A stretch of DNA of 64,000 bases from Mycobacterium sp. Aquia_213 (GCF_026625985.1 NZ_CP113116.1:1426001-1490000), one strand, 5' to 3'; counted from the first letter of the stretch, positions 1 through 8,798 are shown. Translations and numbers: made by a program. Notes: generated by a model not told the origin, from the letters alone.

Positions 1-94
1 AGTAGTTGAGCGTGCCGGCCGGCAGGAACAGCAGCACGCCCAGCACGGCCAATCCGAACAGCGACGATGCCGTCGCTCGAACACCGGTGTTCAT
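1..94 (-). CDS. Partial membrane protein, isoprenylcysteine methyltransferase-like (Rv1216c-type)
   Basis: Only the first 31 codons lie in the window; the gene runs off the left edge. It starts with ATG at 94 and overlaps the stop of the upstream permease gene in an ATGA arrangement, so it is probably the last gene of that operon. The visible peptide (MNTGVRATAS..., then a run of Leu/Val/Phe) is a first transmembrane segment. Its position and N-terminus resemble the integral membrane protein Rv1216c, which belongs to the isoprenylcysteine carboxyl methyltransferase-like family. The family call rests on synteny and a short stretch only. Confidence 0.55.
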   Translation of the reverse strand, partial: MNTGVRATASSLFGLAVLGVLLFLPAGTLNY

Positions 95-1722
95 GGGCGC
101 AGATCCCGTCGCCGGAATGCCATGGCCCCCAATACGATCAGTGCGGCGTCGATGATCAGCAACCACAGCAGCGGCACGGCGGTGAAGCTGTCGCCGACCC
201 GCGGAACGTGCGCGAAGGGCTCGAGATCAAGGACCCACTGCGGGAAGCCCGCCAACGAACCGATCAGGTACAAGGCGATGAACCCGATCAGTACGCCCCA
301 CGCCGCCGGCGTGAAACGCGGTGCGAGACCGAACAATGCGATCGTGACGGCCGACGCCAGCCAGATGGCCGGCAACTGTGCGGCAGCGGTGCCGATCACG
401 ATGGCCATCTTGCCGCCGACGTCGCCGGCCGCGACGCCGTAGAGCAGCCCGCCCGCCGCCCCGGCGGCCAGCATCGCCACCGCCGACCCGAGCAGAGCGG
501 CCACTAAATGGCTTGCCAGCCAACGATTTCGGGAAACCGCCCCGGCCAGCACCGTTTCCGCGCGCAGACCGGATTCTTCCTGGTGCGGTCGCAGGGTGAG
601 CGAGACGGCAAACGCGGATGCCACCATGCCCATCATGTTGAACGCCACCGCGATGAAGGCCTCCTCCAGCACGGAGGTACCGCCCATCCGCGTGACGATG
701 TCGCGTGCCACGCCGCCGCTGATTTCGTCGCCGATGCCATGCGCCACGCTGCCCATCACCAGGCCGTACAGGCACAGGCCCACCGTCCACAGCAGCAGCG
801 CGCCGCGGTCCAGCCGCCACGCCAGCCCGAACACGTTGCTCAACGCTCGCGCGGCGCCGGCCGGCCCGGCTCGCTCGGCGACGAGTCCCGCGCCGACGTC
901 GCGGCCGGCCAGCAGCCGATACGCCACGGCGGCCAGCACGGTCGCAGTGACCAGATGCAGCAGCAGCACCCACCAGTGATCGCCCGCGTAGGGCCGCACC
1001 TGCAGCGACCAGCCCAGCGGCGAGAACGACGACAGCGTGCCGGAGCTGGCATCGCCGATCGCGCGCAGCGTGAACGCGGCTCCCAGCACCGCGAAGGCGG
1101 CACCGCGAGCGAATCGTGCGCTCGCCGACAGCTGCGCGGTCACCGCGGCCACCGCCGTGAACACCACGCCGGAACCGGCCAGCGCGGCACCGAATGCCAG
1201 CGATCCGCCCGCCGGGACGTTGGTGGAGAGCAATCCCGCCGCGCCGATCGCGCCGGTCGCGATCGAGGCCCCGAACGACAGGATCAGCGCCGCGGTCAGG
1301 CTCGCGTACCGTCCCACCCCGGTCGAGTCCACCAGTTCGGTCCGGCCGCTTTCCTCGTCGGCGCGGGTGTGCCGGATCACCGTCAAAATGACGGCGACGG
1401 CGATCAGCACGTGGAACATCCCGGCCTTCCAAAGGCCCACCGCGCCAAGGCTGTCGTTGTAGACCTGCCCATAGAGGGCGCGCTGTGCCGGGCTGGCCAT
1501 GATGGTCGCCGCGAATCCGGCGCGGGCGGCCTGGGTGGCATAGACCTTCTCGATACTTCCGATGTAGACCGTCGCCAACGGGAGCGATAGCAGCAGAACC
1601 CACAACGGCATCGAGATCCGGTCGCGGCGCAGATAGAGGCGCAGCATGCTCAGCGTTCCGGTGAAATTCGAACCTCGGTGCGGGGCAAAGCGTCCCGGGC
1701 GTTCCAGGGTTGCGGTGCTCAT
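91..1722 (-). CDS. ABC transporter permease, multidrug exporter (Rv1217c-type)
   Basis: A protein of 543 residues with about a dozen hydrophobic segments, arranged as two six-helix halves, as in tetronasin-resistance-type exporter permeases. It forms the membrane channel driven by the ATPase encoded immediately upstream. The start ATG at 1722 (MSTATLERP...) shares its last base with the ATPase stop codon (TAATG), so the two are translationally coupled. The reading frame stays open beyond this start, but that part lies inside the ATPase gene and is a shadow. In M. tuberculosis the orthologous pair Rv1217c-Rv1218c exports several unrelated drugs; function here is by orthology. Confidence 0.9.
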   Translation of the reverse strand: MSTATLERPGRFAPHRGSNFTGTLSMLRLYLRRDRISMPLWVLLLSLPLATVYIGSIEKVYATQAARAGFAATIMASPAQRALYGQVYNDSLGAVGLWKAGMFHVLIAVAVILTVIRHTRADEESGRTELVDSTGVGRYASLTAALILSFGASIATGAIGAAGLLSTNVPAGGSLAFGAALAGSGVVFTAVAAVTAQLSASARFARGAAFAVLGAAFTLRAIGDASSGTLSSFSPLGWSLQVRPYAGDHWWVLLLHLVTATVLAAVAYRLLAGRDVGAGLVAERAGPAGAARALSNVFGLAWRLDRGALLLWTVGLCLYGLVMGSVAHGIGDEISGGVARDIVTRMGGTSVLEEAFIAVAFNMMGMVASAFAVSLTLRPHQEESGLRAETVLAGAVSRNRWLASHLVAALLGSAVAMLAAGAAGGLLYGVAAGDVGGKMAIVIGTAAAQLPAIWLASAVTIALFGLAPRFTPAAWGVLIGFIALYLIGSLAGFPQWVLDLEPFAHVPRVGDSFTAVPLLWLLIIDAALIVLGAMAFRRRDLRP

Positions 1723-2639
1723 TATGCCGAGACCTTCTTGTCGCTGCGTCCGGTGTCGTAGTGGCGCAGGAAGAGCTCCTCGAGCGTCGGTGGCTGGCTG
1801 ACCAGGCTGCGCACCCCGGCGTCGCCCAGCACCCGGATGAGTTCGCCGAGGCTGTTGCTGTCGACCTGCGCACGCAGCGTGTTGCCGACGACGCTGATGT
1901 CCTCGACTCCCTTGATTCGGGTGAGATCGCCCGGATCGCCGATCATTTCGGCCTTGATGGAGGTACGGCTGAGATGCCGCATCGAGTCCAGCGAACCGCT
2001 CTCGATGGTCTGGCCGGCCCGGATGATGGTCACCGTTTGGCACAGGGCTTCCGTTTCGGCCAGGATGTGGCTGGACAGCAACACCGTCACGCCACGGTCG
2101 CGCGCCTCGGCGACGCACTGCTGAAAGATGTTCTCCATCAACGGGTCAAGGCCGCTGCTGGGCTCGTCCAACAGCAGCAGGCTGGCCCGCGACGAAAAGG
2201 CCGAAATCAGGGAGACCTTTTGGCGGTTGCCCTTGGAGTAGGTGCGCGACTTCTTGGTCGGGTCGAGGTCGAAGCGTTCGATCAGTTCCCGGCGCCGGAC
2301 ATCGTCGATGCCGCCGCGCATGCGGGCCAACATATCGATGGTCTCGCCACCGGTCAGCGACGGCCAGAGGGTGACATCACCTGGCACATAGGCGATTTGA
2401 CGGTGCAATTCGACCGCGTCGGTCCACGGGTCACCGCCCAGCAGTCGCACGCTTCCGCCGTCGGCCTTCACCAGGCCCAACAGGATGCGGATGGTGGTGG
2501 ACTTGCCGGCGCCGTTGGGGCCGAGAAAGCCGTGCACCTCACCTTGACGCACCGTGAGGTCGAGGCCGTCGAGCGCCCGCACCGCACCGAAGTTCTTGGT
2601 GAGGTTGCGGATTTCGATGGGCGCGATATCAGCTGGCAT
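1722..2639 (-). CDS. ABC transporter ATP-binding protein (Rv1218c-type)
   Basis: A 305-residue nucleotide-binding subunit of the multidrug exporter. It shows the Walker A motif GPNGAGKST near residue 40, the Walker B LLLDEPSSGLD near residue 160, the H-loop (LLSSH), and a C-terminal extension typical of drug-export ATPases. The signature motif is the variant YSKGNRQK instead of LSGGQ, as is common in this subfamily. It overlaps the repressor gene by 11 nt upstream and the permease by one base downstream, making a three- or four-gene operon. Orthologue of Rv1218c. Confidence 0.93.
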   Translation of the reverse strand: MPADIAPIEIRNLTKNFGAVRALDGLDLTVRQGEVHGFLGPNGAGKSTTIRILLGLVKADGGSVRLLGGDPWTDAVELHRQIAYVPGDVTLWPSLTGGETIDMLARMRGGIDDVRRRELIERFDLDPTKKSRTYSKGNRQKVSLISAFSSRASLLLLDEPSSGLDPLMENIFQQCVAEARDRGVTVLLSSHILAETEALCQTVTIIRAGQTIESGSLDSMRHLSRTSIKAEMIGDPGDLTRIKGVEDISVVGNTLRAQVDSNSLGELIRVLGDAGVRSLVSQPPTLEELFLRHYDTGRSDKKVSA

Positions 2640-3267
2640 GGGACCCTCCTTGATCTTCTGCGGCCAGGAACGCGTCGTACATGGTGCGGTCTGCCATCAA
2701 TCCGTCGGTGTAGATCTCCAGCGCGGGCAGCACCATATCGCGGGCGTAGTCGCGAAGGACTGCCCGCAAATCTGTTGGGGTTGGATGCATTTGGATATAG
2801 AGCAGCAGACCGCCGCCCGAGGTGATGGCCAGAAATTTAGCCCTGGCGTGCGGATCGCGGCTGGGCTTGATCGTCCCGGCCCGCACTCCGTCGGCGAAGT
2901 AATCCTCGGCATTGTCAATCATTCGCTGCCACAACATCATCGCCAGCTCACCGCCGGTCTGCAGGCTGCGCACCACGTAGCCCGTCAGCGCCGCGTAGGA
3001 CTCGATCTCTGCCATCTGCGCCAGCCAACTGGCCGGATCGTTGGACGTGAGCGCCTCGGACTTGCTGTCGTGGATCTCTTCGGCGACGTAGTCGTCGCAC
3101 GCCTTGCGCAGGCCTTCTTTCGACCCGAAGTGATGAATGACCAGTGCAGCGCTCACGCCGGCGGCCTCGGCGATGGTGCGCAGCCCGACGGCGAAGCCGT
3201 GCTGAGCGAATTGCTCGATCGCCGCATCGCGTATCCGAGCGGCGGCGGTCAGGTCGGCTGAACGCAT
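2629..3267 (-). CDS. TetR-family repressor of the drug exporter (Rv1219c-type)
   Basis: A 212-residue regulator. An N-terminal helix-turn-helix (residues about 10-55, ...LRTIAEAAGVSAALVIHHFGSKEGL...) is followed by an all-helical ligand domain. It is the first gene of the exporter operon and overlaps the ATPase gene, the usual arrangement for a local autorepressor that releases DNA when a pump substrate binds. The orthologue Rv1219c controls Rv1217c-Rv1218c in M. tuberculosis. Two near-identical palindromes overlap and precede its start codon (separate entry) and are likely its own operators. Start ATG at 3267. Confidence 0.92.
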   Translation of the reverse strand: MRSADLTAAARIRDAAIEQFAQHGFAVGLRTIAEAAGVSAALVIHHFGSKEGLRKACDDYVAEEIHDSKSEALTSNDPASWLAQMAEIESYAALTGYVVRSLQTGGELAMMLWQRMIDNAEDYFADGVRAGTIKPSRDPHARAKFLAITSGGGLLLYIQMHPTPTDLRAVLRDYARDMVLPALEIYTDGLMADRTMYDAFLAAEDQGGSHAS

Positions 3268-3293
3268 GTTCAGTACGCTAAACGCTCGTTCAG
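3258..3293 (-). promoter_or_regulatory. Double palindromic operator for the TetR repressor
   Basis: Two copies of a palindrome, CTGAACgcatGTTCAG at 3258-3273 and CTAAACgctcGTTCAG at 3278-3293, lie 20 bp apart centre to centre. The first spans the start codon of the TetR gene. Same-face spacing and position are what is expected for an autoregulatory TetR operator. The repeat is seen directly; its use is inferred. Confidence 0.7.
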
Positions 3294-3387
3294 TCGAAGG
3301 TCAAGGGGGCGCGCGTAAGGGATGCGTAAAAGAAATCGACCCGATGCCGGCTGGGCGTGCAGTGCGAGGTGCGCCGGGCCCGGTCGG

Positions 3388-4056
3388 CTAGTCGCGGACC
3401 GCGGCCAGGACGCCGTCACCGAGCGGCACCAGCGCGGGCGTCAGCCGCTCGTCCTCGGCGATCAACCGGGCGGCCTCCCGGACCGCGACCACCTCGGCGT
3501 CGCGCGCCGCGGGATCGCCGGCCCGCCCGCCCAGCGCGGAGCCATGCACGACGATGATGCCGCCGGATCTCAGCAGCCGCACGCCCTCGACGACGTAATC
3601 GGGCTGGTCGATCGCGTCGGCGTCGACGAACACCAGGTCATAGGACTCGTCGGCGAGCCGGGTGAGGACCTCTTGGGCGCGGCCGCTGATCAGCCTGGTG
3701 CGCGACGGGCCGATGCCGGCTTCGGAGAAGGCCTGCTTGGCCAGCCGCAAATACTCGGGCTCGATATCGATCGTGGTCAGCACACCGTCGTCGCTCATCC
3801 CCGACAGCAACCAGAGTCCGCTGACCCCGGCGCCGGTTCCCACTTCCGCGACCGCCTTGCCGCCGCTGAGCTTGGTCAGCAGGCTCAGCAGCGCGCCGAC
3901 CGCGGGCGTCACCGCCCGGGCGCCGATGTCGACCGAACGTTCGCGGGCGCCTGCCAGAATCGCGTCCTCCGATATCGACCCCTCCGCATGCGCGGAGAGC
4001 GATTCGGCCCGACTGGGGGCGGCCTGGCCGGGGGTTTCTTCGTCGGTGCCGTCCAT
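3388..4056 (-). CDS. SAM-dependent O-methyltransferase (Rv1220c-type)
   Basis: A 222-residue class I methyltransferase of the caffeoyl-CoA/catechol O-methyltransferase type. The SAM motif VAEVGTGAGVSGLWLL is at about residues 70-85, an acidic TTIDIEPE loop follows, and LVFVDADAID is the probable metal-binding strand. The physiological acceptor is unknown. The start chosen is the ATG at 4056, which matches the M. tuberculosis protein (MDGT...); an in-frame ATG at 4074 would add six residues and neither has a clear ribosome site. It is divergent from sigE, as in M. tuberculosis, and the 200 bp between them holds the sigE control region. Confidence 0.85.
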   Translation of the reverse strand: MDGTDEETPGQAAPSRAESLSAHAEGSISEDAILAGARERSVDIGARAVTPAVGALLSLLTKLSGGKAVAEVGTGAGVSGLWLLSGMSDDGVLTTIDIEPEYLRLAKQAFSEAGIGPSRTRLISGRAQEVLTRLADESYDLVFVDADAIDQPDYVVEGVRLLRSGGIIVVHGSALGGRAGDPAARDAEVVAVREAARLIAEDERLTPALVPLGDGVLAAVRD

Positions 4057-4198
4057 GCCCGCAGCGTATTCCATGGGCGCGCGCCATTCGTCAGGCGCGC
4101 GGAGAATCCGACCGTTCCGACACGCCCGACGACCCGGGCGCGGCGTAAGTCACTCCACTCCGGATATGCCCTGCTTACGCCAGGTAACGATAAGGTTT

Positions 4199-4214
4199 CT
4201 CAGGCAAACCTCAG
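4199..4214 (+). promoter_or_regulatory. MprA-like direct repeat upstream of sigE
   Basis: CTCAG occurs at 4199-4203 and again at 4210-4214, one helical turn apart (11 bp start to start), about 50 bp upstream of the sigE start. M. tuberculosis sigE is activated by the MprAB two-component system, whose regulator binds loosely conserved direct repeats containing CTCAG. The repeat is directly visible; assignment to MprA is by analogy. Confidence 0.5.
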
Positions 4215-4258
4215 ACTGCTCCTATACCCCGCATACGCCGATACGCGACGGTGTCGGT

Positions 4259-5014
4259 ATGGAACGTGGAGGACGTTGGGCGGGGAATACAGATTGGCAA
4301 CTTCGTGTTGCCGCGGAAGACGAACTGCCGTCACTCGGCAGGGCAAATTATTCGGAGGATTCGATAAACACCACTCTCTTAAGCCCGAGCACCATGCCGC
4401 ACGCCCAGGAATGCCCGGACGACGAATGGGTCGAACCGGCCGAGGGGTTGCAGGGCACGGCGGTGTTCGACGCGACCGGGGACAAGACGACGATGCCGTC
4501 GTGGGACGACTTGGTGCGCCAGCACGCCGACCGGGTGTACCGGCTGGCCTACCGGCTGTCGGGCAACCAGCAGGATGCCGAGGACTTGACCCAGGAGACA
4601 TTCATCCGGGTTTTCCGCTCGGTGCAGAACTATCAGCCCGGAACCTTCGAGGGCTGGCTGCACCGCATCACCACGAATTTGTTCCTTGACATGGTGCGCC
4701 GGCGCGCCCGCATCCGGATGGAAGCGTTGCCGGAGGACTACGACCGGGTCCCGGCCGACGAGCCCAACCCCGAAGAGATCTATCACGATGCCCACCTGGG
4801 CCCCGACCTGCAGGCCGCGCTGGATTCGCTGCCGCCGGAGTTTCGTGCCGCGGTGGTGCTGTGCGACATCGAAGGCCTGTCCTATGAGGAGATCGGCGCC
4901 ACCCTGGGCGTCAAGCTGGGCACCGTCCGCAGCCGCATCCACCGCGGACGTCAGGCTTTGCGCGACTACTTGGCCGCGCATTCCGAGCCGGAAACCCACG
5001 CCAAATCGGCTTAG
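4259..5014 (+). CDS. sigE: ECF sigma factor SigE
   Basis: A 251-residue extracytoplasmic-function sigma factor directing RNA polymerase to envelope-stress genes. A variable N-terminal extension of about 75 residues is followed by region 2 (DLVRQHADRVYRLAYRLSG, then the DAEDLTQETFIRVFRS helix) and region 4 (PPEFRAAVVLCDIEGLSYEEIGA, ending in the GTVRSRIHRGR recognition helix). The two core regions are nearly identical to M. tuberculosis SigE. The start used is ATG 4259, giving the length and N-terminus closest to the known protein. An internal in-frame ATG at 4394 could produce a shorter form; alternative SigE isoforms are known in M. tuberculosis. rseA, htrA and tatB follow. Confidence 0.95.
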   Translation: MERGGRWAGNTDWQLRVAAEDELPSLGRANYSEDSINTTLLSPSTMPHAQECPDDEWVEPAEGLQGTAVFDATGDKTTMPSWDDLVRQHADRVYRLAYRLSGNQQDAEDLTQETFIRVFRSVQNYQPGTFEGWLHRITTNLFLDMVRRRARIRMEALPEDYDRVPADEPNPEEIYHDAHLGPDLQAALDSLPPEFRAAVVLCDIEGLSYEEIGATLGVKLGTVRSRIHRGRQALRDYLAAHSEPETHAKSA

Positions 5015-5133
5015 GCCGGTTATCCGCACCGCCCGCGGGCCCGATTATCATGCGATTTCGCGAGATCCATAGCGGTGCTGGGCACCTTGTCGCGCTACAT
5101 TCGAGGGGTACGTGGCAGCGAAAGGAGCTGGTG

Positions 5134-5529
5134 ATGGCCGACCGGGGACATGTTTTCCGCCGCGCGTTCTCCTGGCTCCCCGCACAGTTCGCCTCCCAGA
5201 GTGATGCGCCGGTCGGCGCGCCGCGCCAATTCGGCTCGACCGAGCATCTGTCCGTCGAAGCGATCGCCGCGTTTGTCGACGGTGAGCTGCGGATGAACGC
5301 CCACTTGCGGGCGGCCCATCACCTCTCGCTGTGCCCGCAATGCGCGGCCGAAGTCGACGATCAGGGCCGGGCGCGTGCGGCGCTGCGCGACTCCCACCCG
5401 ATCCGCATCCCCAGCACCCTGCTCGGGATGCTGTCGGAGATCCCGCACTATCCGCCCGACGACACGCCATCGCAGGCGGCCGACCGTTTCGCTGATCGCG
5501 ATGTGCGCGACCAGCGTAAGCGCCGGTAG
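5134..5529 (+). CDS. rseA: Anti-sigma E factor RseA
   Basis: A 131-residue zinc-associated anti-sigma factor that holds SigE inactive. The ZAS signature H-x3-C-x2-C is present (His63, Cys67, Cys70), preceded by the LSVEAIAAFVDGEL helix. The start is ATG 5134, behind the ribosome site AAAGGAG at 5121-5127; the open frame extends further upstream but lacks such a site. The C-terminal tail is shorter than I recall for the M. tuberculosis protein (about 154 residues), which has a low-complexity extension there. It lies 119 nt downstream of sigE on the same strand. In M. tuberculosis RseA is removed by PknB-triggered ClpC1P2 proteolysis. Confidence 0.93.
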   Translation: MADRGHVFRRAFSWLPAQFASQSDAPVGAPRQFGSTEHLSVEAIAAFVDGELRMNAHLRAAHHLSLCPQCAAEVDDQGRARAALRDSHPIRIPSTLLGMLSEIPHYPPDDTPSQAADRFADRDVRDQRKRR

Positions 5530-5675
5530 CACTCGGGTTGCCCCAGCTCGTGGGTTCATGCCGACCGGTTAGCCACCGTGGATACTAGGGTGGACACGGA
5601 CAATTCTGTGCCTGGTGCTCGCCCTGGACAGGGTCGGCGTGCGAGGCCCGTTTCGAGCACTCAAGTAGAGGATTC

Positions 5676-7190
5676 ATGACCTCCGACCAAGGCAACGACG
5701 GCGGCGACAACGGAGCCAACCGCCTGGCGCCGCGCCCCATTTCCCGGCCACCGGTCGACCCTGCATCGCGTCAGGCCTTCGGTCGCCCCGATGGGCTGCA
5801 GGGATCCTTCGTCGCGGAGCGAGTGCGCCCGTCGAAGTACCGGGAAGAAGGCGAGTTCAGTCCGCACGATCAACGCCGCGACCCGGTGTTGCAGGAGGCC
5901 TTCAGCAAGCCGGTCGGCGGCACCGAGACATTGCAGCGCCACCCCGTCGACGCCAGCGCGCTGGCGGCCGAGCAGAACGGTTTCGACGAGGACGAGTCGG
6001 ACGATCCGTGGCGGGATCCGGGCGCCGCGGCGGCGCTGGGAACCCCGGCCGTCGCCCAGACCGCCGCGCATACGCCGTCGGGCTACGGCGGCAAGCTTGG
6101 CGTGCGCGACGTCCTCTTCGGCAAGAAGGTGTCCTACCTCGCCCTGGCCGTCCTGTTCGTCATCGCGCTGGCCATCGGCGCCGTCGGCGGGCTGATCGGC
6201 AACAAGACGGCCGAGGTCGTCGAAGCCTTCACCACCTCCAAGGTGACGTTGTCGACGAATAACAACACCGAAGAACCGGCGGGTCGCTTCGCCAAAGTGG
6301 CGGCCGCGACCGCCAACTCGGTGGTGACCATCGAGTCCAAGAGCGAACAAGAAGGCATGCAGGGTTCCGGCGTCGTCATCGACGGCCGCGGCTACATCGT
6401 CACGAACAACCACGTGATCTCCGAGGCCGCCAACAACCCCAGCCAGTTCAAGACGACCGTGGTGTTCAACGACGGTAAGGAAGTGCCCGCCAACCTGGTC
6501 GGCCGCGACCCCAAGACCGACCTGGCCGTGCTCAAGGTCGACAACGTCGACAACCTGAGCGTGGCGCGGCTCGGCGACTCGGACAAGGTCCGTGTCGGCG
6601 ACGAGGTGATCGCCGCGGGTGCACCGCTGGGCCTGCGCAGCACCGTGACGCACGGCATCATCAGCGCACTGCACCGACCCGTCCCGTTGTCGGGGGAGGG
6701 ATCTGACACCGACACCGTCATCGACGCCCTGCAGACGGATGCCTCGATCAACCACGGCAACTCCGGCGGTCCGCTGATCGACATGGACTCTCAGGTGATC
6801 GGCATCGATACCGCAGGAAAGTCGTTGTCCGACAGCGCAAGTGGTCTGGGCTTCGCGATCCCGGTCAACGAGGTCAAGTCGGTGGCGCAGACCCTGATCA
6901 AAGACGGCAAGATCGTGCACCCGACGCTCGGCGTCAGCACCCGCTCGGTGAGCAACTCGATCGCCGCCGGGGCCCAGGTCGCCAACGTGAAGGCGGGCAG
7001 CCCGGCGCAAAAGGGCGGAATCCTGGAAAACGACGTCATCGTCAAGGTCGGTACCCGCAAGGTCGCCGACGCCGACGAGTTCGTCGTCGCCGTGCGTCAG
7101 CTGACCATCGGGCAGGACGCCCCGATCGAGGTGGTCCGCGATGGCCGCAACGTCACACTGACCGTCAAACCCGACCCCGACAACGGCTAA
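5676..7190 (+). CDS. htrA: Membrane-anchored HtrA/DegP-type serine protease
   Basis: A 504-residue envelope quality-control protease. A cytoplasmic N-terminal part of about 150 residues precedes one transmembrane segment (residues 152-174). The trypsin-like domain carries the catalytic triad His246 (TNNHVIS), Asp282 (KTDLAVL) and Ser363 (HGNSGGPL). A C-terminal PDZ domain covers about residues 400-500. The start is ATG 5676 after a GAGGA-type ribosome site. The stop codon overlaps the tatB start (TAATG), so the two genes are coupled. Its place after sigE-rseA fits regulation by SigE. Orthologue of Rv1223. Confidence 0.95.
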   Translation: MTSDQGNDGGDNGANRLAPRPISRPPVDPASRQAFGRPDGLQGSFVAERVRPSKYREEGEFSPHDQRRDPVLQEAFSKPVGGTETLQRHPVDASALAAEQNGFDEDESDDPWRDPGAAAALGTPAVAQTAAHTPSGYGGKLGVRDVLFGKKVSYLALAVLFVIALAIGAVGGLIGNKTAEVVEAFTTSKVTLSTNNNTEEPAGRFAKVAAATANSVVTIESKSEQEGMQGSGVVIDGRGYIVTNNHVISEAANNPSQFKTTVVFNDGKEVPANLVGRDPKTDLAVLKVDNVDNLSVARLGDSDKVRVGDEVIAAGAPLGLRSTVTHGIISALHRPVPLSGEGSDTDTVIDALQTDASINHGNSGGPLIDMDSQVIGIDTAGKSLSDSASGLGFAIPVNEVKSVAQTLIKDGKIVHPTLGVSTRSVSNSIAAGAQVANVKAGSPAQKGGILENDVIVKVGTRKVADADEFVVAVRQLTIGQDAPIEVVRDGRNVTLTVKPDPDNG

Positions 7191-7600
7191 TGTTCGCCAA
7201 TGTCGGCTGGGGGGAGATGCTCGTCCTCGTCGTGGTCGGGCTGGTAATCCTTGGCCCGGAACGACTTCCGGGTGCGATCCGCTGGGCGTCGACCGCGTTG
7301 CGTCAGGCCCGTGACTACCTCAGCGGCGTCACCAGCCAGCTGCGCGAGGACATCGGGCCCGAGTTCGACGACCTGCGCGGCCCGCTGAGCGAGCTACAGA
7401 AATTGCGCGGCATGACGCCGCGCGCGGCGCTGACCAAACATCTGCTGGACGGCGACGATTCGCTGTTCACCGGTAATTTCGAGCGGCCCGTCAACGGCGC
7501 CGCGCCGCAGCCGTCGGCCGAATCCCCGGGGCCGAACGGGAGCCCGACGTTCGGGGTCGGGCAGCACGGCCCGGCGCCGTTCGACACCGACGCCACCTGA
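7190..7600 (+). CDS. tatB: Twin-arginine translocase subunit TatB
   Basis: A 136-residue TatB. A single N-terminal membrane helix (about residues 5-22, MLVLVVVGLVILGPERLP) has the conserved Gly-Pro hinge, followed by an amphipathic helix (IRWASTALRQARDYL) and an acidic to proline-rich cytoplasmic tail. With TatA and TatC it exports folded proteins bearing RR signal peptides. It overlaps htrA by one base. In M. tuberculosis several genes (Rv1225c to lpqX) separate tatB from mrp; here the mrp stop is only 7 nt away on the other strand. Confidence 0.93.
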   Translation: MFANVGWGEMLVLVVVGLVILGPERLPGAIRWASTALRQARDYLSGVTSQLREDIGPEFDDLRGPLSELQKLRGMTPRAALTKHLLDGDDSLFTGNFERPVNGAAPQPSAESPGPNGSPTFGVGQHGPAPFDTDAT

Positions 7601-7607
7601 ACGGCCG

Positions 7608-8753
7608 CTAGTGCCGGGTCGGGTCGAGTCCCAGTGACACGCCTGCCAATCCACGCTTTCGCGCCGACAGCTTGTCGGCGATACCGCGCAGCTCCTTGCC
7701 CACCGGCGAATCGGGCGCGCTGAGCACGATCGGCACACCGGAATCGCCGGCGGCGACCAGCGCCGGATCCAGCGGGATCTGACCAAGCAGCGGCACGTCG
7801 GCGCCCACCGCGCGGGAGAGGCGCTCGGCGACCTGCTCGCCGCCACCCTCGCCGAACACCTGCATGGTCGAGCCGTCCGGCAGGACCAGCCCAGACATGT
7901 TTTCGACGACGCCGACGATGCGCTGGCGGGTCTGCAGCGCGATGCTGCCGGCCCGTTCGGCGACTTCGGCGGCGGCCAGCTGTGGCGTGGTCACGACCAG
8001 GATTTCCGCATTGGGGATCAGCTGGGCCACCGAGATGGCGATGTCGCCGGTGCCGGGCGGCAGATCGAGCAGCAGTACGTCCAGATCGCCCCAATAGACG
8101 TCGGCCAGGAACTGCTGCAACGCCCGGTGCAGCATCGGCCCGCGCCACACCACCGGGGTGTTGCCCTCGGTGAACTGGGCGATCGAGATGACCTTCACCT
8201 CGTGGGCAATCGGCGGCAGGATCATCGACTCGACCTGGGTGGGCCGGTCGGTGGTGCCCATCATCCGGGGAATCGAATGGCCGTGGATGTCGGCGTCGAG
8301 CACGCCGACCGATAGACCGCGTGCGGCCATCGCGGCGGCCAGATTGACCGTGACGCTCGACTTTCCGACGCCGCCCTTGCCGGACGCGACCGCGTAGACC
8401 CGGGTCAGCGAGCTGGGCTGGGCGAACGGGATGACGGGCTCGCTGGCGTCGCCGCGCAACTGCTTACGCAGCTCGGTGCGCTGCTCGTCGTTCATCACGT
8501 CGAGGCTGACTTTCACCGCACCGGTGCCGGGGACGTCGGCGACGGCCTGGCTGACGCGGTCGGTGATTTCGGTCTTCTTCGGGCAGGCCTCGGTGGTCAG
8601 GTAGATCCCGACGTGCACGCCGCCGTCGGACGCGATATCGATGCTCTTGACCATCCCGAGTTCGGTGATGGGACGCCGCAATTCGGGGTCGATCACCTTG
8701 CCCAGTGCGGTGCGGATGGCTGCGTTCAACTCGGCAGTGTCATGACGGGACAT
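7608..8753 (-). CDS. mrp: Mrp/NBP35-family Fe-S cluster carrier ATPase
   Basis: A 381-residue P-loop ATPase. The N-terminal MIP18/DUF59 domain (about residues 10-85, ...IDPELRRPITELGMV...) is followed by an NBP35-type domain with the deviant Walker A motif GKGGVGKSS near residue 125 and the switch sequence DLPPGTGD. It carries or loads iron-sulfur clusters onto apoproteins. The start is ATG 8753; the GTG just before it (8756) adds one residue. It is convergent with tatB. Orthologue of Rv1229c, slightly shorter at the N-terminus. Confidence 0.92.
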   Translation of the reverse strand: MSRHDTAELNAAIRTALGKVIDPELRRPITELGMVKSIDIASDGGVHVGIYLTTEACPKKTEITDRVSQAVADVPGTGAVKVSLDVMNDEQRTELRKQLRGDASEPVIPFAQPSSLTRVYAVASGKGGVGKSSVTVNLAAAMAARGLSVGVLDADIHGHSIPRMMGTTDRPTQVESMILPPIAHEVKVISIAQFTEGNTPVVWRGPMLHRALQQFLADVYWGDLDVLLLDLPPGTGDIAISVAQLIPNAEILVVTTPQLAAAEVAERAGSIALQTRQRIVGVVENMSGLVLPDGSTMQVFGEGGGEQVAERLSRAVGADVPLLGQIPLDPALVAAGDSGVPIVLSAPDSPVGKELRGIADKLSARKRGLAGVSLGLDPTRH

Positions 8754-8798
8754 CACCGCCGAGTGTAGGCGTCTCGGCTTTTGCCCCGCTGGCAGGCG

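Noticed and set aside
966..1391. Several plus-strand frames inside the permease gene
   Set aside because: All are Ala/Arg/Pro-rich shadows of the minus-strand exporter gene.
4261..4277. A SigE/SigH-like promoter (GGAAC ... CGTT) at the sigE start
   Set aside because: The spacing between the two elements is far below the 16-18 bp these promoters need, and it lies inside the coding region.
7601..7607. Traces of the Rv1225c-lpqX genes between tatB and mrp
   Set aside because: Only 7 nt separate the two stops, so nothing remains of those genes.
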